Origin: Flavobacteriales bacterium UBA974
GTDB taxonomy: Bacteria > Bacteroidota > Bacteroidia > Flavobacteriales_D > Sanyastnellaceae
Assembly: GCA_002292405.1 (NCBI GenBank)
Contig: DBBW01000025.1
Location: 14,272 to 78,271 of the forward strand
DNA length: 64,000 nt
Direction: 5' to 3'
Position 1 is the stretch's first letter, and each line of letters starts with the position of its first letter. The notes under the pieces are model-generated. The model saw only the letters and a list, made by a program, of their open reading frames with translations, ran no database searches and was not told the DNA's origin. Made by a program: the position numbers and the translations under genes. Below, piece after piece: positions 1 through 9,097 of this stretch.

Positions 1-138
1 ATTAGTGCATTGATACTAATTGTGACTGTTTATTTTATGGTTAAAATGGCTGGAAAGGTATACAGAACAGGTATATTAATGTATGGAAAGAAGCCAACAT
101 TAAGAGAGATGTTTCGATGGTTGATGTATAAGAATTAA
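1..138 (+). CDS. C-terminal fragment of a membrane protein, probably an ABC transporter permease
   Basis: The reading frame is open from base 1 and ends in TAA at 136-138, giving 45 residues that begin with a hydrophobic segment and end in a basic tail (KPTLREMFRWLMYKN). A tail of this kind after a last membrane span is what I recall from ABC-2/NatB-type permeases of Bacteroidota, but too little remains to be certain. The stop overlaps the next start by one base (TAATG), so it is probably cotranscribed with the phosphatase gene. Confidence 0.55.
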   Translation: MSALILIVTVYFMVKMAGKVYRTGILMYGKKPTLREMFRWLMYKN

Positions 139-1160
139 TGAAAGTGGAGAGTCACATCTTTGATGGAACTTTAAGAAGAGTAGCAGTCATAGATTGTGGT
201 ACAAACACATTTAATCTACGAATAGTTGAGTTTTTAAGGGATGTAGACCCTGGATTCCGTCCTTGGAAAAAGTTGTTTAGCCTTCGATTGCCAGTTAGGA
301 TTGGGAAAGGTGGAATAGGTAAAGGTATTATTAAACCTGATAGAATAGCAAAAGGTCTTGATGCTATTGGGATTATGAAAGAGGCGATTCACAATTATGT
401 AACAGAAGAAGTTTATGTAATTGCGACCAGTGCACTTAGAGATGCTTCTAACAGTTCTGACTTTACCAATGAGGTATTCAATCGATATGGATATAAAGTG
501 ATGATCATATCTGGATCAACTGAGGCGGAGTTGATTCACGAAGGCTCAGCGCTAACATATACGCCTGACGATGGTACAAATGTATTGACCTTGGATATAG
601 GTGGTGGAAGCACGGAGTGTGTTTTATGGAATAACAAAGATATTATTTGGACGAGGAGTTTTGATATTGGAGTAGCTAGGTTGAAAGAGCTTTTTAAAAT
701 GTCAGGTCATTTTGGAGAAGACGCCTATGAGAAGATGGCTCCATATTTAGATGACATGTTCGATCCTTTATTAACGGTTTTAAAGAATGTGAAACCATCT
801 GTACTTCTGGGATCTAGTGGTTCGTTTGATACTTTTTATTATTTAACGAAAGCGGAGAGTAACACTCCCACAAAAAAGATAAAATCTAAAAAAAGAAGTT
901 TTGATAAAGCTGATGCAATTGATATTGATAGATTTCATGACGTATCTAAACTGATCGTTAATAATTCTCTTAGCGATAGATTAAACATGGTAGGTATGCC
1001 TCCTGACAGAGCGGATTTAATACCATATGCAGCAGCTATTGTTTTGTGGGTAGATCGAAATACTGAATTAAAATATTTTTATAGATCTAAATATGCAATT
1101 AGAGAAGGGGTTTTATATCGAATTTTTAAAGGTACCCCAGCTGTGCCAAGTTATATGTAA
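138..1160 (+). CDS. Ppx/GppA family phosphatase (exopolyphosphatase-like)
   Basis: The 340-residue protein has the two phosphate-binding loops of the ASKHA-fold Ppx/GppA family: VAVIDCGTNTFNLRIVE near residue 16 and VLTLDIGGGSTE near residue 148. Family members hydrolyse polyphosphate or guanosine pentaphosphate. At about 300-340 residues this is the short form, with the Ppx core and no C-terminal HD domain. The substrate cannot be decided from sequence. The start overlaps the upstream stop, and a response regulator follows 9 bp downstream. Confidence 0.87.
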   Translation: MKVESHIFDGTLRRVAVIDCGTNTFNLRIVEFLRDVDPGFRPWKKLFSLRLPVRIGKGGIGKGIIKPDRIAKGLDAIGIMKEAIHNYVTEEVYVIATSALRDASNSSDFTNEVFNRYGYKVMIISGSTEAELIHEGSALTYTPDDGTNVLTLDIGGGSTECVLWNNKDIIWTRSFDIGVARLKELFKMSGHFGEDAYEKMAPYLDDMFDPLLTVLKNVKPSVLLGSSGSFDTFYYLTKAESNTPTKKIKSKKRSFDKADAIDIDRFHDVSKLIVNNSLSDRLNMVGMPPDRADLIPYAAAIVLWVDRNTELKYFYRSKYAIREGVLYRIFKGTPAVPSYM

Positions 1161-1169
1161 CTTTGAGTA

Positions 1170-2348
1170 ATGGCTAATATTTTAATTATTGATGATGAAC
1201 AGCCAATCCGTACAAGTCTTCGCGAGATCTTAGAATACGAGGGTCATTCAGTTGATGAGGCACAGGATGGTGTAAATGGTGTAATAGCTGCAAGAAAAAA
1301 ACAATACAGCGTTATTTTTTGCGATATTAAAATGCCGAAAATGGATGGTCTTGATGTTTTAGATATGTTAAAATCAAAGGAGGTAGATACTCCAGTTATA
1401 ATGATATCTGGTCATGGAACGGTTGAGACTGCGGTTCAAGCTCTAAAAAAAGGAGCTTTTGACTTTATTCAAAAACCGTTAGACCTGAACAGGATATTAA
1501 TAACTTTAAAACACGCTACCGAGAAAGAAGAGCTTATTCAAGAAACAAAGCGACTTCATAGAAAGGTTCACAATTCTAAATCACACACAATAATAGGGGA
1601 GTCAAAAGCAATAAAGGAAATTATTCAAATGATTCATACTATTTCACCAACAGATGCTAGGGTTTTAATCAGTGGAGGAAACGGAACTGGGAAGGAGTTG
1701 GTAGCTCGGCAGTTGCATGATTTCAGCCATCGTAAGTCAAAGCCCTTTATTGAGGTTAACTGCGCTGCCATACCTTCTGAATTGATAGAAAGCGAACTGT
1801 TTGGTCATGAAAAAGGTGCTTTTACAAGTGCAGTTAAACAGAGGAAAGGGAAATTTGAACAAGCAAATGGTGGGACACTTTTTTTAGATGAAGTAGGCGA
1901 TATGGGAGCAGATGCTCAGGCTAAAGTTCTGAGGGCTCTTCAAGAAAATAAAATAACTAGAGTGGGGGGGGATAAGGAAATTAAAGTTGATGTCCGAATT
2001 ATTGCTGCTACGAATAAGAACTTAAGGGATGAGATTGTAGAAGGTAATTTCAGGGAAGACTTATTCCACAGGCTCGCGGTGATACCAATTCACGTTCCTT
2101 CATTGAATAATCGTAGAGATGATATTCCTGTTTTAGTTAATCATTTTATCGAAATCTTAGCTGAAGATCATAGGATTGATGTGCCTATTATCGAGAAGAC
2201 AGCTTTGAAAATGATTTGTGAAGCTAACTGGACAGGAAATGTTCGTGAATTGAGAAATGTGATCGAACGATTGTTGATTCTAACTCCATCAGGAGAAAAT
2301 ATTTCTTCTAAAATTGTCAGTAAATACTCTCATTTCACAAAAATATAA
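1170..2348 (+). CDS. NtrC-like sigma-54 activator-type response regulator lacking the DNA-binding domain
   Basis: The 392-residue protein has an N-terminal receiver domain (acidic DDE near residue 8, phosphoacceptor Asp52 in CDIKMPKMDG, conserved Lys in QKP) followed by an AAA+ central domain. The Walker A is GGNGTGKE, where GESGTGKE is usual. The sigma-54 contact loop reads GAFTSA instead of GAFTGA, and Walker B is GGTLFLDEVGD. The protein stops soon after the arginine-finger and sensor regions, and no Fis-type helix-turn-helix is encoded after residue 365. It could act without specific DNA binding or through a partner. No histidine kinase lies next to it. Confidence 0.88.
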   Translation: MANILIIDDEQPIRTSLREILEYEGHSVDEAQDGVNGVIAARKKQYSVIFCDIKMPKMDGLDVLDMLKSKEVDTPVIMISGHGTVETAVQALKKGAFDFIQKPLDLNRILITLKHATEKEELIQETKRLHRKVHNSKSHTIIGESKAIKEIIQMIHTISPTDARVLISGGNGTGKELVARQLHDFSHRKSKPFIEVNCAAIPSELIESELFGHEKGAFTSAVKQRKGKFEQANGGTLFLDEVGDMGADAQAKVLRALQENKITRVGGDKEIKVDVRIIAATNKNLRDEIVEGNFREDLFHRLAVIPIHVPSLNNRRDDIPVLVNHFIEILAEDHRIDVPIIEKTALKMICEANWTGNVRELRNVIERLLILTPSGENISSKIVSKYSHFTKI

Positions 2349-2436
2349 CTATAAGGTATTAGAATCTAACTCGTAAGAGGCAACCCGGCAAGTTTTTATA
2401 CGTCTTAGCTAAAGACACCACAAAAACTACTCCTTC

Positions 2437-2871
2437 ATGGAAACCTTCACGTTACTTGGATTTGAAATTAGCGGGGGCGCTCAACTCGCATCATTGTTTA
2501 TTGGATTAATTGCTATTGTTGGAAATGCAAAGCTTTTTATAAAAGCAGGCCTCCCTTGGTGGGCCGTTTTCGTTCCAGTATATAATATTATGACTGCAAT
2601 GAAATTAATCGGCCGCCCGACTTGGCACGCATTTTTATTTTTCACTCCTGCAGTAGTTTATCTTCTTCCAAGAACTATTTTAGAAGTAGCACAGAGCTTC
2701 GGAAAACACAAAACAATTGATTTTATTCTTGTGTTAATTTTTAATATATTTTACATATTAAATCTAGGACTCTCTTACGAGGAGGAGTATGAAGGACCGG
2801 TATATGGAAATACTTTAGTTCAGTCAAGTAATAAAATAAATTCATCGGGAGGAATAAATATTGCTCATTAA
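2437..2871 (+). CDS. Small multi-pass membrane protein, DUF5684-like
   Basis: The 144-residue protein has about three hydrophobic segments and the pattern KLFIKAGLPWWAVFVPVYN, followed by a second Trp-rich segment. This matches my memory of DUF5684, a small integral membrane domain also seen at the N-terminus of some Bacteroidota signal peptidase I proteins. There is no peptidase domain here. The C-terminal 30 residues are polar. It is convergent with alaS, and its terminator hairpin (2894-2923) lies inside the 3' end of alaS. The function is unknown. Confidence 0.6.
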   Translation: METFTLLGFEISGGAQLASLFIGLIAIVGNAKLFIKAGLPWWAVFVPVYNIMTAMKLIGRPTWHAFLFFTPAVVYLLPRTILEVAQSFGKHKTIDFILVLIFNIFYILNLGLSYEEEYEGPVYGNTLVQSSNKINSSGGINIAH

Positions 2872-2883
2872 AGTAAGAATCTT

Positions 2884-5499
2884 TTATTCAAGTAAGCCTT
2901 CAGCAAAACTGAGGGCTTTTTTTATGCCTTCAGGGTAAGATCCTCCAGCAGAAGCGAACTCAGGTTGTCCACCACCACCACCTCTTATAAACTTTGCTAA
3001 GTCTCTTATTACGTTATTTGCTTTAAGACCTCGATCCACAATCACATCATCACTTACTGCAACTGAGATCCCAACTTTGCCATCTTTTTTAGAAGCAAAA
3101 ACACCTAAAAATGGAGAGTTTTCACTTTTCATTTGGAAGGCAAGGTCTTTGATTGATTTAGAAGCAAGATCCAATTCACAAGCAATAAAGTTCACACCAT
3201 CTTTAAGCACTATTTGTTTAGCTAATTCTGCTTTAATATTGGCTGCTTCCTTACGCATTAGCTGGTCAAGTTCCTTAGTCATGTTAGTTACTTCAACCAA
3301 AAGATCATTTACAGATTTAGGAAGATCTTTAGCTCCTTTAAAGCTGTCCCGAATTTGAAGCAAAGCCTCTCTATCTGCAATTGATGCCTTCAGAGCAGCA
3401 TCTCCCGTAATAGCTTCTATTCTTCTAATACCAGAAGCAACGGATGTTTCTGTTGTTATTCTAAAGGAACCTATAGATCCAGTGGCTGGAACATGTATTC
3501 CTCCACAAAGTTCTTTTGAAGTTCCAAAACCTATCATTCTAACTTTATCAGCATATTTTTCCCCGAAAAGCATCAATGCTCCTTCTGATTTAGCTTCTGC
3601 GATAGGTAGATCTCGCTTTTCGTCAAGATTTAGGTTTTTGATGATTTTTGAATTTACTCTATCTTCAATAGATTGTAATATTTCAGGATTTATTTTCTCA
3701 AAATGAGAGAAGTCAAACCGTAAATTTTCTGGCCTAACAAGTGACCCTTTTTGTTCTACATGCTTTCCTAAGATATCTCTAAGGGCTTCGTGGAGAAGGT
3801 GAGTAACAGAGTGGTTACGAGCTGAGGAAAGTTGCAAATCAGAATTTACTTTTGCTAAAAAAGGTGTTGATGGATCTTTTGGAAGCTCTGTTAAAGTGTG
3901 AATAATAAGTTGATTTTCTTTCTTGGTATCTATTACTTTGATTTTATCAGTTTTAGAAATTAAAACCCCCGAATCTCCTACTTGACCACCCCCTTCAGGG
4001 TAGAAAGGGGTTCTGTCTAGTACTACCTGGAAATATATTTTATTTTTTGATTCTACTTCTCTGTATCTCAAAATTTTACAATCACAAGAAGTATGGTCGT
4101 AGCCAATAAATTCTGTATTTGACGTGGACTTGTTGACTTCAATCCAATCTTTAGTTGAAACTTTCCCATCTTTTCTTGATCTTATTTTTTGATCATTTAG
4201 CTCTGATTTAAAACCAGCTTCGTCAACGAGCATTCCACTTTCAGAAGCCATGAGAGAAGTTAAATCAAATGGGAATCCAAATGTGTCATAAAGTTCAAAT
4301 ACAGTCTTTCCGGATAAAGTATCACCTTTAGACATGCTCTTTAGTTGTACTTGTAAAAGTTCAATTCCATTGTCAAGAGTTTTCAGAAAACTTTCTTCTT
4401 CTTGTTTGATTACTTGAATGATTAATCCTTTTTGTTGTTCAAGCTCTGGGAAAGCTTCCCCAAGTGATTGGATTAAATCTGGAACAAGTTCGAAAATAAA
4501 AGGTTTGTCAAATCCAAGGAAGGAATACCCATATCTAATAGCTCTTCGTAGAATTCTACGAATCACATATCCAGCACCAGTATTTGAGGGTAGTTGGCCA
4601 TCGCAAATGCTAAATGAGACGGCTCTTACATGGTCAGAAATGACTCTAAAAGCGATCGACTCGAGGTCGTCACCTGCAGTATATTTCTTACCACTCAGAA
4701 GTGATAATTTATCTAATAAAGGGCTAAATATATCTGTATCGTAATTGCTCTTTTTCCCTTGAATAGCCATAGCTAATCTTTCAAATCCCATGCCTGTATC
4801 GACATGTTTATCAGGTAAAGGGGTTAATGATCCATTTGCCAATCGGTTGTACTCCATAAACACAAGATTCCAAATCTCAACTAATTGTGGGTGATCTCGA
4901 TTTACTAATTCTGCTCCAGGAACTTTTATTTTCTCCTCTTCTGACCTAAGGTCGATATGTATTTCTGAGCAGGGGCCACAAGGTCCGACTTCCCCCATTT
5001 CCCAGAAATTATCTTTTTTAGAAGCGAGTATAATTCTATCTTCATCTATATGGTTTTTCCAAAGGTTAAAAGCTTCGGAGTCAACTTCGAGCCCATCAGT
5101 TTTATCGCCTTCAAAAACGGTGACATATAGGTCGTTTTTATTTAAGTTATACTTTTCAGTTAGTAATTCCCAAGCCCATGAAATGGAATCTTCTTTGAAA
5201 TAGTCTCCGAAAGACCAGTTTCCAAGCATCTCAAACATAGTGTGATGGTAGGTATCAACACCTACCTCTTCTAAATCGTTATGCTTCCCACTAACCCTGA
5301 GACACTTTTGTGTGTCTGCCACTCGTTTGTGTACTATGGGACTATTCCCAAGAAATAAATCTTTGAATGGATTCATTCCTGCATTCGTAAACATAAGCGT
5401 TGGGTCATCCTTAAGAACCATGGGAGATGAGGGGACAATTTCGTGGTTTTTTTCAGCGAAAAAGTCTAAAAATATTTTGCGTATTTGGCGAGATTCCAT
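2884..5499 (-). CDS. alaS: Alanyl-tRNA synthetase
   Basis: Class II synthetase that charges tRNA-Ala. The protein starts MESRQIRKIFLDFF, the normal AlaRS N-terminus, and carries the motif SSPMVLKDDPTLMFTNAGM, a central domain, and the editing domain with HSVTHLLHEALR and CGGIHV (zinc-binding HxxxH and CxxxH). The C-Ala region ends in a glycine-rich stretch (RGGGGGQPEFA). I place the start at 5499, giving 871 residues. The frame stays open upstream to 5580, but those extra codons match nothing in the family and run into the divergent M23 gene's 5' region. Confidence 0.96.
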   Translation of the reverse strand: MESRQIRKIFLDFFAEKNHEIVPSSPMVLKDDPTLMFTNAGMNPFKDLFLGNSPIVHKRVADTQKCLRVSGKHNDLEEVGVDTYHHTMFEMLGNWSFGDYFKEDSISWAWELLTEKYNLNKNDLYVTVFEGDKTDGLEVDSEAFNLWKNHIDEDRIILASKKDNFWEMGEVGPCGPCSEIHIDLRSEEEKIKVPGAELVNRDHPQLVEIWNLVFMEYNRLANGSLTPLPDKHVDTGMGFERLAMAIQGKKSNYDTDIFSPLLDKLSLLSGKKYTAGDDLESIAFRVISDHVRAVSFSICDGQLPSNTGAGYVIRRILRRAIRYGYSFLGFDKPFIFELVPDLIQSLGEAFPELEQQKGLIIQVIKQEEESFLKTLDNGIELLQVQLKSMSKGDTLSGKTVFELYDTFGFPFDLTSLMASESGMLVDEAGFKSELNDQKIRSRKDGKVSTKDWIEVNKSTSNTEFIGYDHTSCDCKILRYREVESKNKIYFQVVLDRTPFYPEGGGQVGDSGVLISKTDKIKVIDTKKENQLIIHTLTELPKDPSTPFLAKVNSDLQLSSARNHSVTHLLHEALRDILGKHVEQKGSLVRPENLRFDFSHFEKINPEILQSIEDRVNSKIIKNLNLDEKRDLPIAEAKSEGALMLFGEKYADKVRMIGFGTSKELCGGIHVPATGSIGSFRITTETSVASGIRRIEAITGDAALKASIADREALLQIRDSFKGAKDLPKSVNDLLVEVTNMTKELDQLMRKEAANIKAELAKQIVLKDGVNFIACELDLASKSIKDLAFQMKSENSPFLGVFASKKDGKVGISVAVSDDVIVDRGLKANNVIRDLAKFIRGGGGGQPEFASAGGSYPEGIKKALSFAEGLLE
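2894..2923 (+). terminator. Rho-independent terminator for the DUF5684-like gene, inside the alaS 3' end
   Basis: A 10-bp stem (AAGCCTTCAG with CTGAGGGCTT, one G-T pair) encloses the loop CAAAA and is followed on the + strand by five further T. It sits 23 bp past the stop at 2871 and overlaps the last codons of alaS on the other strand, so one piece of DNA serves both as terminator and as coding sequence. Confidence 0.75.
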
Positions 5500-5566
5500 G
5501 TGTCTTATTTGATTTTGTGAATTTAAGGAATACTCATCTGTCAAAAATGTACGAAATTTGTATTTA

Positions 5567-6541
5567 ATGAGCCGATTCAAAAAATCGAAATTTAACCCGG
5601 AAACCCTTCAAATAGAAGTGATCTCGTATTCTGTTAAGGATTATGTATGGTGGTCTTTACGGAACATTGGTTGGATAGTTCTAGTCGGAACGAGCTCTAT
5701 TTTACTGTTTGACTTCGCTTTTGACTCACCGAAAGACAGAGTTCAATCACGGGAGATTGCTTTTTTAGAAAGCCAAATTTCTAGGTTGGAAAATGATATA
5801 GACGAAATGGTGAGCGTATTAGATAATATAGAAGTGAGAGATGATGCGATTTATCGTACCATTTTTGGGACGGACCCATATCCTGAGTACAGAAGAAATC
5901 CAGGTATCGGTGGTGCAGATCGAAATAGAGCCTTAAGAGGATATGATCATACAGATGATATCAGTGATCTAACAGTTAGAGTTGCTGAGGTACAAAGACG
6001 TTTGGTTGCTCAAAGTCGTTCCTTTGATGAAGTCATTGAATTAGCAAACACTCATGAGGAGAGATTAAATTCAATTCCTGCAATTCAGCCGGTAAGGAAT
6101 TATGACTTAAAAAGGGTTGCTAGTGGATGGGGTAATAGGTTTCATCCAATATATAAGGTGATGAAATTTCACTATGGCATGGATTTTTCTGCACCAACAG
6201 GCACAGAAATATTTGCAACCGGAGATGGTGTTGTTGTCAAAGTACGCAGGTCTTACACAGGCTATGGCAGACATATTGTGATACAACATGGTTTTGGATA
6301 CGAAACACTTTATGCGCATATGAGTAAGACCTTAGTGGTAAAAGGACAAAAGGTGATAAGAGGTGAGACGATAGGACTTGTGGGGAATACGGGAACTTCA
6401 GTTGCGCCTCATTTACATTATGAAGTGAGTAAGGACGGGAAAAAGGTGAATCCTGCGCACTATTATTTTAATGATCTAACTCCTGCGCAGTATGAAATAT
6501 TATTGCAAAATGCGGAAGTTGCACATCAATCTTTTGATTAA
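5567..6541 (+). CDS. M23-family metallopeptidase, membrane-anchored (peptidoglycan endopeptidase-like)
   Basis: The 324-residue protein has a basic N-terminus, one membrane segment (about residues 29-50, WWSLRNIGWIVLVGTSSILLF), a coiled-coil stretch and a C-terminal LytM/M23 domain. The zinc ligands are visible as HYGMDF (H-x3-D) and HLHYEV (H-x-H). M23 domains cut peptide crosslinks in cell-wall peptidoglycan. The family is common in Bacteroidota with this anchor plus coiled-coil layout. ATG at 5567 is preferred over the TTG at 5558. It is divergent from alaS. Confidence 0.88.
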   Translation: MSRFKKSKFNPETLQIEVISYSVKDYVWWSLRNIGWIVLVGTSSILLFDFAFDSPKDRVQSREIAFLESQISRLENDIDEMVSVLDNIEVRDDAIYRTIFGTDPYPEYRRNPGIGGADRNRALRGYDHTDDISDLTVRVAEVQRRLVAQSRSFDEVIELANTHEERLNSIPAIQPVRNYDLKRVASGWGNRFHPIYKVMKFHYGMDFSAPTGTEIFATGDGVVVKVRRSYTGYGRHIVIQHGFGYETLYAHMSKTLVVKGQKVIRGETIGLVGNTGTSVAPHLHYEVSKDGKKVNPAHYYFNDLTPAQYEILLQNAEVAHQSFD

Positions 6542-6616
6542 ATCTTCTGATTAATTGTAAGGTATTTTAATTTGTTGTTGCAGAAATTAGTTTATGTTAC
6601 TATCTTGCTGCTCCTC

Positions 6617-7045
6617 ATGTCATTAAACAAACCCATTCAAAAGCAATACTTCAGCATTTCAGAAGTGGCCACTATGGTAGGTGTTAATGCATCACTTTTG
6701 AGGTTTTGGGAAAAGGAGTTTAAGCAGATAAAACCCAAGACAAATGCCCGAGGAAAGAGATCGTATAACAGTAAGGATATAGAAATTGTAAGATCTGTTT
6801 ACGTTTTAGTAAAGGAACAAGGGTTCACACTTGATGGTGCTAGAAAAGCTCTCAAGTCAAGAAAAGGTATGGGGGCAGAAGTAGCTTCAGAAGCCAGGGC
6901 GAAAGCTCACGCTACACAAAAATCAATGAATGAAAACTTAGATTTAAAGCCTAAGTTTTCTGATGATGCAAGGTTAGAAGCTATTAAGCGCCTTAAAAAA
7001 GTCAGAGCTGACTTGCTGACATTTAGAGCAGAGATTAAAGGGTAG
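6617..7045 (+). CDS. MerR-family transcriptional regulator
   Basis: The protein is 142 residues when started at ATG 6617. An N-terminal winged helix-turn-helix typical of MerR (YFSISEVATMVGVNASLLRFWEKEF) runs to about residue 75 and is followed by a short helical, basic tail. There is no recognisable effector-binding domain or metal-binding cysteine. This short MerR type with the RFWEKEF motif is frequent in Bacteroidota. The upstream TTG start would add a hydrophobic stretch foreign to the family. The last 11 bases overlap the convergent hldD gene. Confidence 0.82.
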   Translation: MSLNKPIQKQYFSISEVATMVGVNASLLRFWEKEFKQIKPKTNARGKRSYNSKDIEIVRSVYVLVKEQGFTLDGARKALKSRKGMGAEVASEARAKAHATQKSMNENLDLKPKFSDDARLEAIKRLKKVRADLLTFRAEIKG

Positions 7046-8000
7046 TATTTAAGCTTTCTACTATATATTTCTCAATGCCATTCTCTAAGGAGGTGAATTC
7101 TTTATTGTAACCAGAGGCTCTTAATTTGGTTAAATCAGCTTCAGTGAAATATTGGTAATTATCTCTGATATCTTCAGGTATGTCAATAAATTCAATATTT
7201 AGATCCTTCTTCATTGACTTAAAAGAAGCGGTCACTAAATCTAAAAATGTTCTTGCATTGCCTGAGCCTACGTTGTATAAACCGCTCTCGATGTTTAACC
7301 GCCCATGCATCAGATGCATACAGACATCGCAAACGTCCTCGACGAAAATAAAATCCCGGGTTTGTTGTCCATCTAAATAATCATCCCTGTGAGATTTGAA
7401 TAATTTCATTTTACCAGTCTTATTTACCTGCCTGAAAGTGTGTAAAACAACAGAAGCCATTCTGTTTTTGTGATTTTCATTAGGCCCGTAAACATTGAAG
7501 AATTTAAGGCCTGAAAAGAAGTAAGGCGCGCGTTCTTGCTGGATAGCCCACTTGTCAAAATCGTTTTTCGAATCACCGTAAGGATTAAGCGGCATAAGTT
7601 TTTCTACCAATTCGTGGGAGTCGCTATATCCCAACGTTCCGTCTCCATAAGTAGCTGCCGAGCTTGCGTAAATCAATGCAATACCGTATTCGACGCACAA
7701 GTTCCACACCTCTTTTGAGTAGTTGAGATTTAACTCGTTAAATATCTCAACGCTTTTTTCTGTTGTATCTGTTCTTGCTCCCAAATGGAAGATAAACTGC
7801 ACCTGGTTTTCATTTTTTTTAAGCCAAATAGGAAAATCTTTTCTATCTACCAATTCCGAGTAGATTAATTCAGTGTAGTTAGACAGTTTATCTTTTTTTG
7901 TGAAGTCATCCACAAGGACTAAGTCATTGTATTGGTCTTGGTTAAGTCTATTTACTAACCGACTGCCAATAAATCCAGCTGCACCTGTTACGATTATCAT
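7035..8000 (-). CDS. hldD: ADP-L-glycero-D-manno-heptose-6-epimerase
   Basis: The 321-residue extended short-chain dehydrogenase has the NAD-binding motif GAAGFIGS at residues 6-13 and the catalytic SAATYGD...YGDSK region (Ser/Tyr/Lys). The heptose-epimerase hallmarks FFNVYGPNE and RDFIFVEDV are present. It makes ADP-L-glycero-heptose for the LPS inner core. The other heptose-pathway genes are not in this window. It is divergent from the pterin gene at 8053, and its 3' end overlaps the MerR gene by 11 bp. Confidence 0.9.
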   Translation of the reverse strand: MIIVTGAAGFIGSRLVNRLNQDQYNDLVLVDDFTKKDKLSNYTELIYSELVDRKDFPIWLKKNENQVQFIFHLGARTDTTEKSVEIFNELNLNYSKEVWNLCVEYGIALIYASSAATYGDGTLGYSDSHELVEKLMPLNPYGDSKNDFDKWAIQQERAPYFFSGLKFFNVYGPNENHKNRMASVVLHTFRQVNKTGKMKLFKSHRDDYLDGQQTRDFIFVEDVCDVCMHLMHGRLNIESGLYNVGSGNARTFLDLVTASFKSMKKDLNIEFIDIPEDIRDNYQYFTEADLTKLRASGYNKEFTSLENGIEKYIVESLNTTL

Positions 8001-8020
8001 GTTTGTAAAGGTATAACCTC

Positions 8021-8028
8021 TATCTTTG
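8021..8028 (+). promoter_or_regulatory. Candidate promoter -7 element for the queD-folE-BI-1 genes
   Basis: TATCTTTG matches the Bacteroidota -7 consensus TAnnTTTG exactly and ends 24 bp before the chosen ATG at 8053. A TTTG at 8002-8005 could be the -33 element, but the 15-bp spacer is shorter than usual. If it is correct, transcription begins near 8033, which rules out the TTG start at 8026. Confidence 0.5.
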
Positions 8029-8052
8029 TATGCAGCTATTCATGATACATCT

Positions 8053-8481
8053 ATGAGTGAAAAAACAGTTTATATAACCCGAAGATCTCGATTTAATGCT
8101 GCTCACAAGCTATACAATCCTGATTGGAGCGATGAGAAAAATCAAGAGGTCTTTGGTAAGTGTGCAAATGCAAATTGGCATGGTCATAATTACGAACTCC
8201 ATGTAACGGTAAAGGGTGTGCCAAATTATGATACAGGGTATTGTATGGATATGAAAATGCTGTCGGACCTAATTAAAGAATTTGTAGAAGAACCCTTAGA
8301 TCATAAAAATTTGAACCTTGATGTTCCTTGGATGAAAGGTAAACGGGCTTCCACAGAAAATTTGATTATAGAAATTTGGAATCAGTTAGAAAAGCCTATT
8401 CAAGAATACAATTGCTCTTTACATAAGATTAGATTATACGAAACTGAAAACAATTATGCTGACTATTTTGGAGGCAATTAA
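8053..8481 (+). CDS. queD: 6-carboxytetrahydropterin synthase / PTPS family
   Basis: The 142-residue protein is of the 6-pyruvoyl-tetrahydropterin synthase fold. Zinc-ligand histidines are visible in FNAAHKLYN and in WHGHNYEL, and a conserved Cys lies seven residues before the HGH ([11 protein letters not shown]). A C-terminal Glu-containing motif ([12 protein letters not shown]) is also typical. It converts dihydroneopterin triphosphate, the product of the FolE enzyme encoded 14 bp downstream, toward queuosine or tetrahydropterins. ATG at 8053 is used because the TTG at 8026 lies inside the likely promoter. Confidence 0.88.
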   Translation: MSEKTVYITRRSRFNAAHKLYNPDWSDEKNQEVFGKCANANWHGHNYELHVTVKGVPNYDTGYCMDMKMLSDLIKEFVEEPLDHKNLNLDVPWMKGKRASTENLIIEIWNQLEKPIQEYNCSLHKIRLYETENNYADYFGGN

Positions 8482-8495
8482 AACAATATTTTAGA

Positions 8496-9092
8496 ATGGC
8501 ACTTTATAATCGTATTGACAAGTATGATGAGAAAGCAATCTCAAGTCTTTCAGAGAAATATAAATCTATACTAGAAGAAATAGGTGAGGATACTGAAAGA
8601 GAGGGGCTTTTAAAAACACCTGAACGAGTAGCTAAAGCTCTCGCTTTTTTGACATCAGGCATGGACTCTGTACCATCTGATATTCTTAAGTCAGCTCTTT
8701 TTACAGAGGACAACGACGAAATGGTACTCGTTAGAAATATTGAGGTATTTAGCTTATGCGAACATCACATGCTCCCTTTTTTTGGGAAAGCTCATGTTGC
8801 CTATATCCCAAATGGTAAAATTGTAGGTCTGAGTAAAATACCACGTATTGTAGATGCATTTTCAAGAAGACTTCAAGTCCAAGAACGTCTCACGGAACAA
8901 ATTAGAGATTGTATTCATGAGACACTTGCACCCCGAGGCGTTGCCGTTGTAATTGAAGCCCAACATCTATGTATGCAAATTCGTGGTGTTGAAAAACAAG
9001 GGTGCGTTACCACAACAAGTGCTTTTACTGGTGCGTTCCTTGATGACCCTAAGACAAGAAAAGAATTTATTAGTTTAATAGACAGAAGTTAA
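8496..9092 (+). CDS. folE: GTP cyclohydrolase I
   Basis: The 198-residue protein has the complete FolE signature: the zinc and active-site residues in [10 protein letters not shown], the [23 protein letters not shown] segment, and [13 protein letters not shown] with the third zinc ligand Cys. It converts GTP to 7,8-dihydroneopterin triphosphate. The pairing with the PTPS-family gene just upstream suggests that the product feeds the pterin or queuosine route as well as folate. The next gene starts 5 bp later. Confidence 0.96.
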   Translation: MALYNRIDKYDEKAISSLSEKYKSILEEIGEDTEREGLLKTPERVAKALAFLTSGMDSVPSDILKSALFTEDNDEMVLVRNIEVFSLCEHHMLPFFGKAHVAYIPNGKIVGLSKIPRIVDAFSRRLQVQERLTEQIRDCIHETLAPRGVAVVIEAQHLCMQIRGVEKQGCVTTTSAFTGAFLDDPKTRKEFISLIDRS

Positions 9093-9097
9093 GAATC

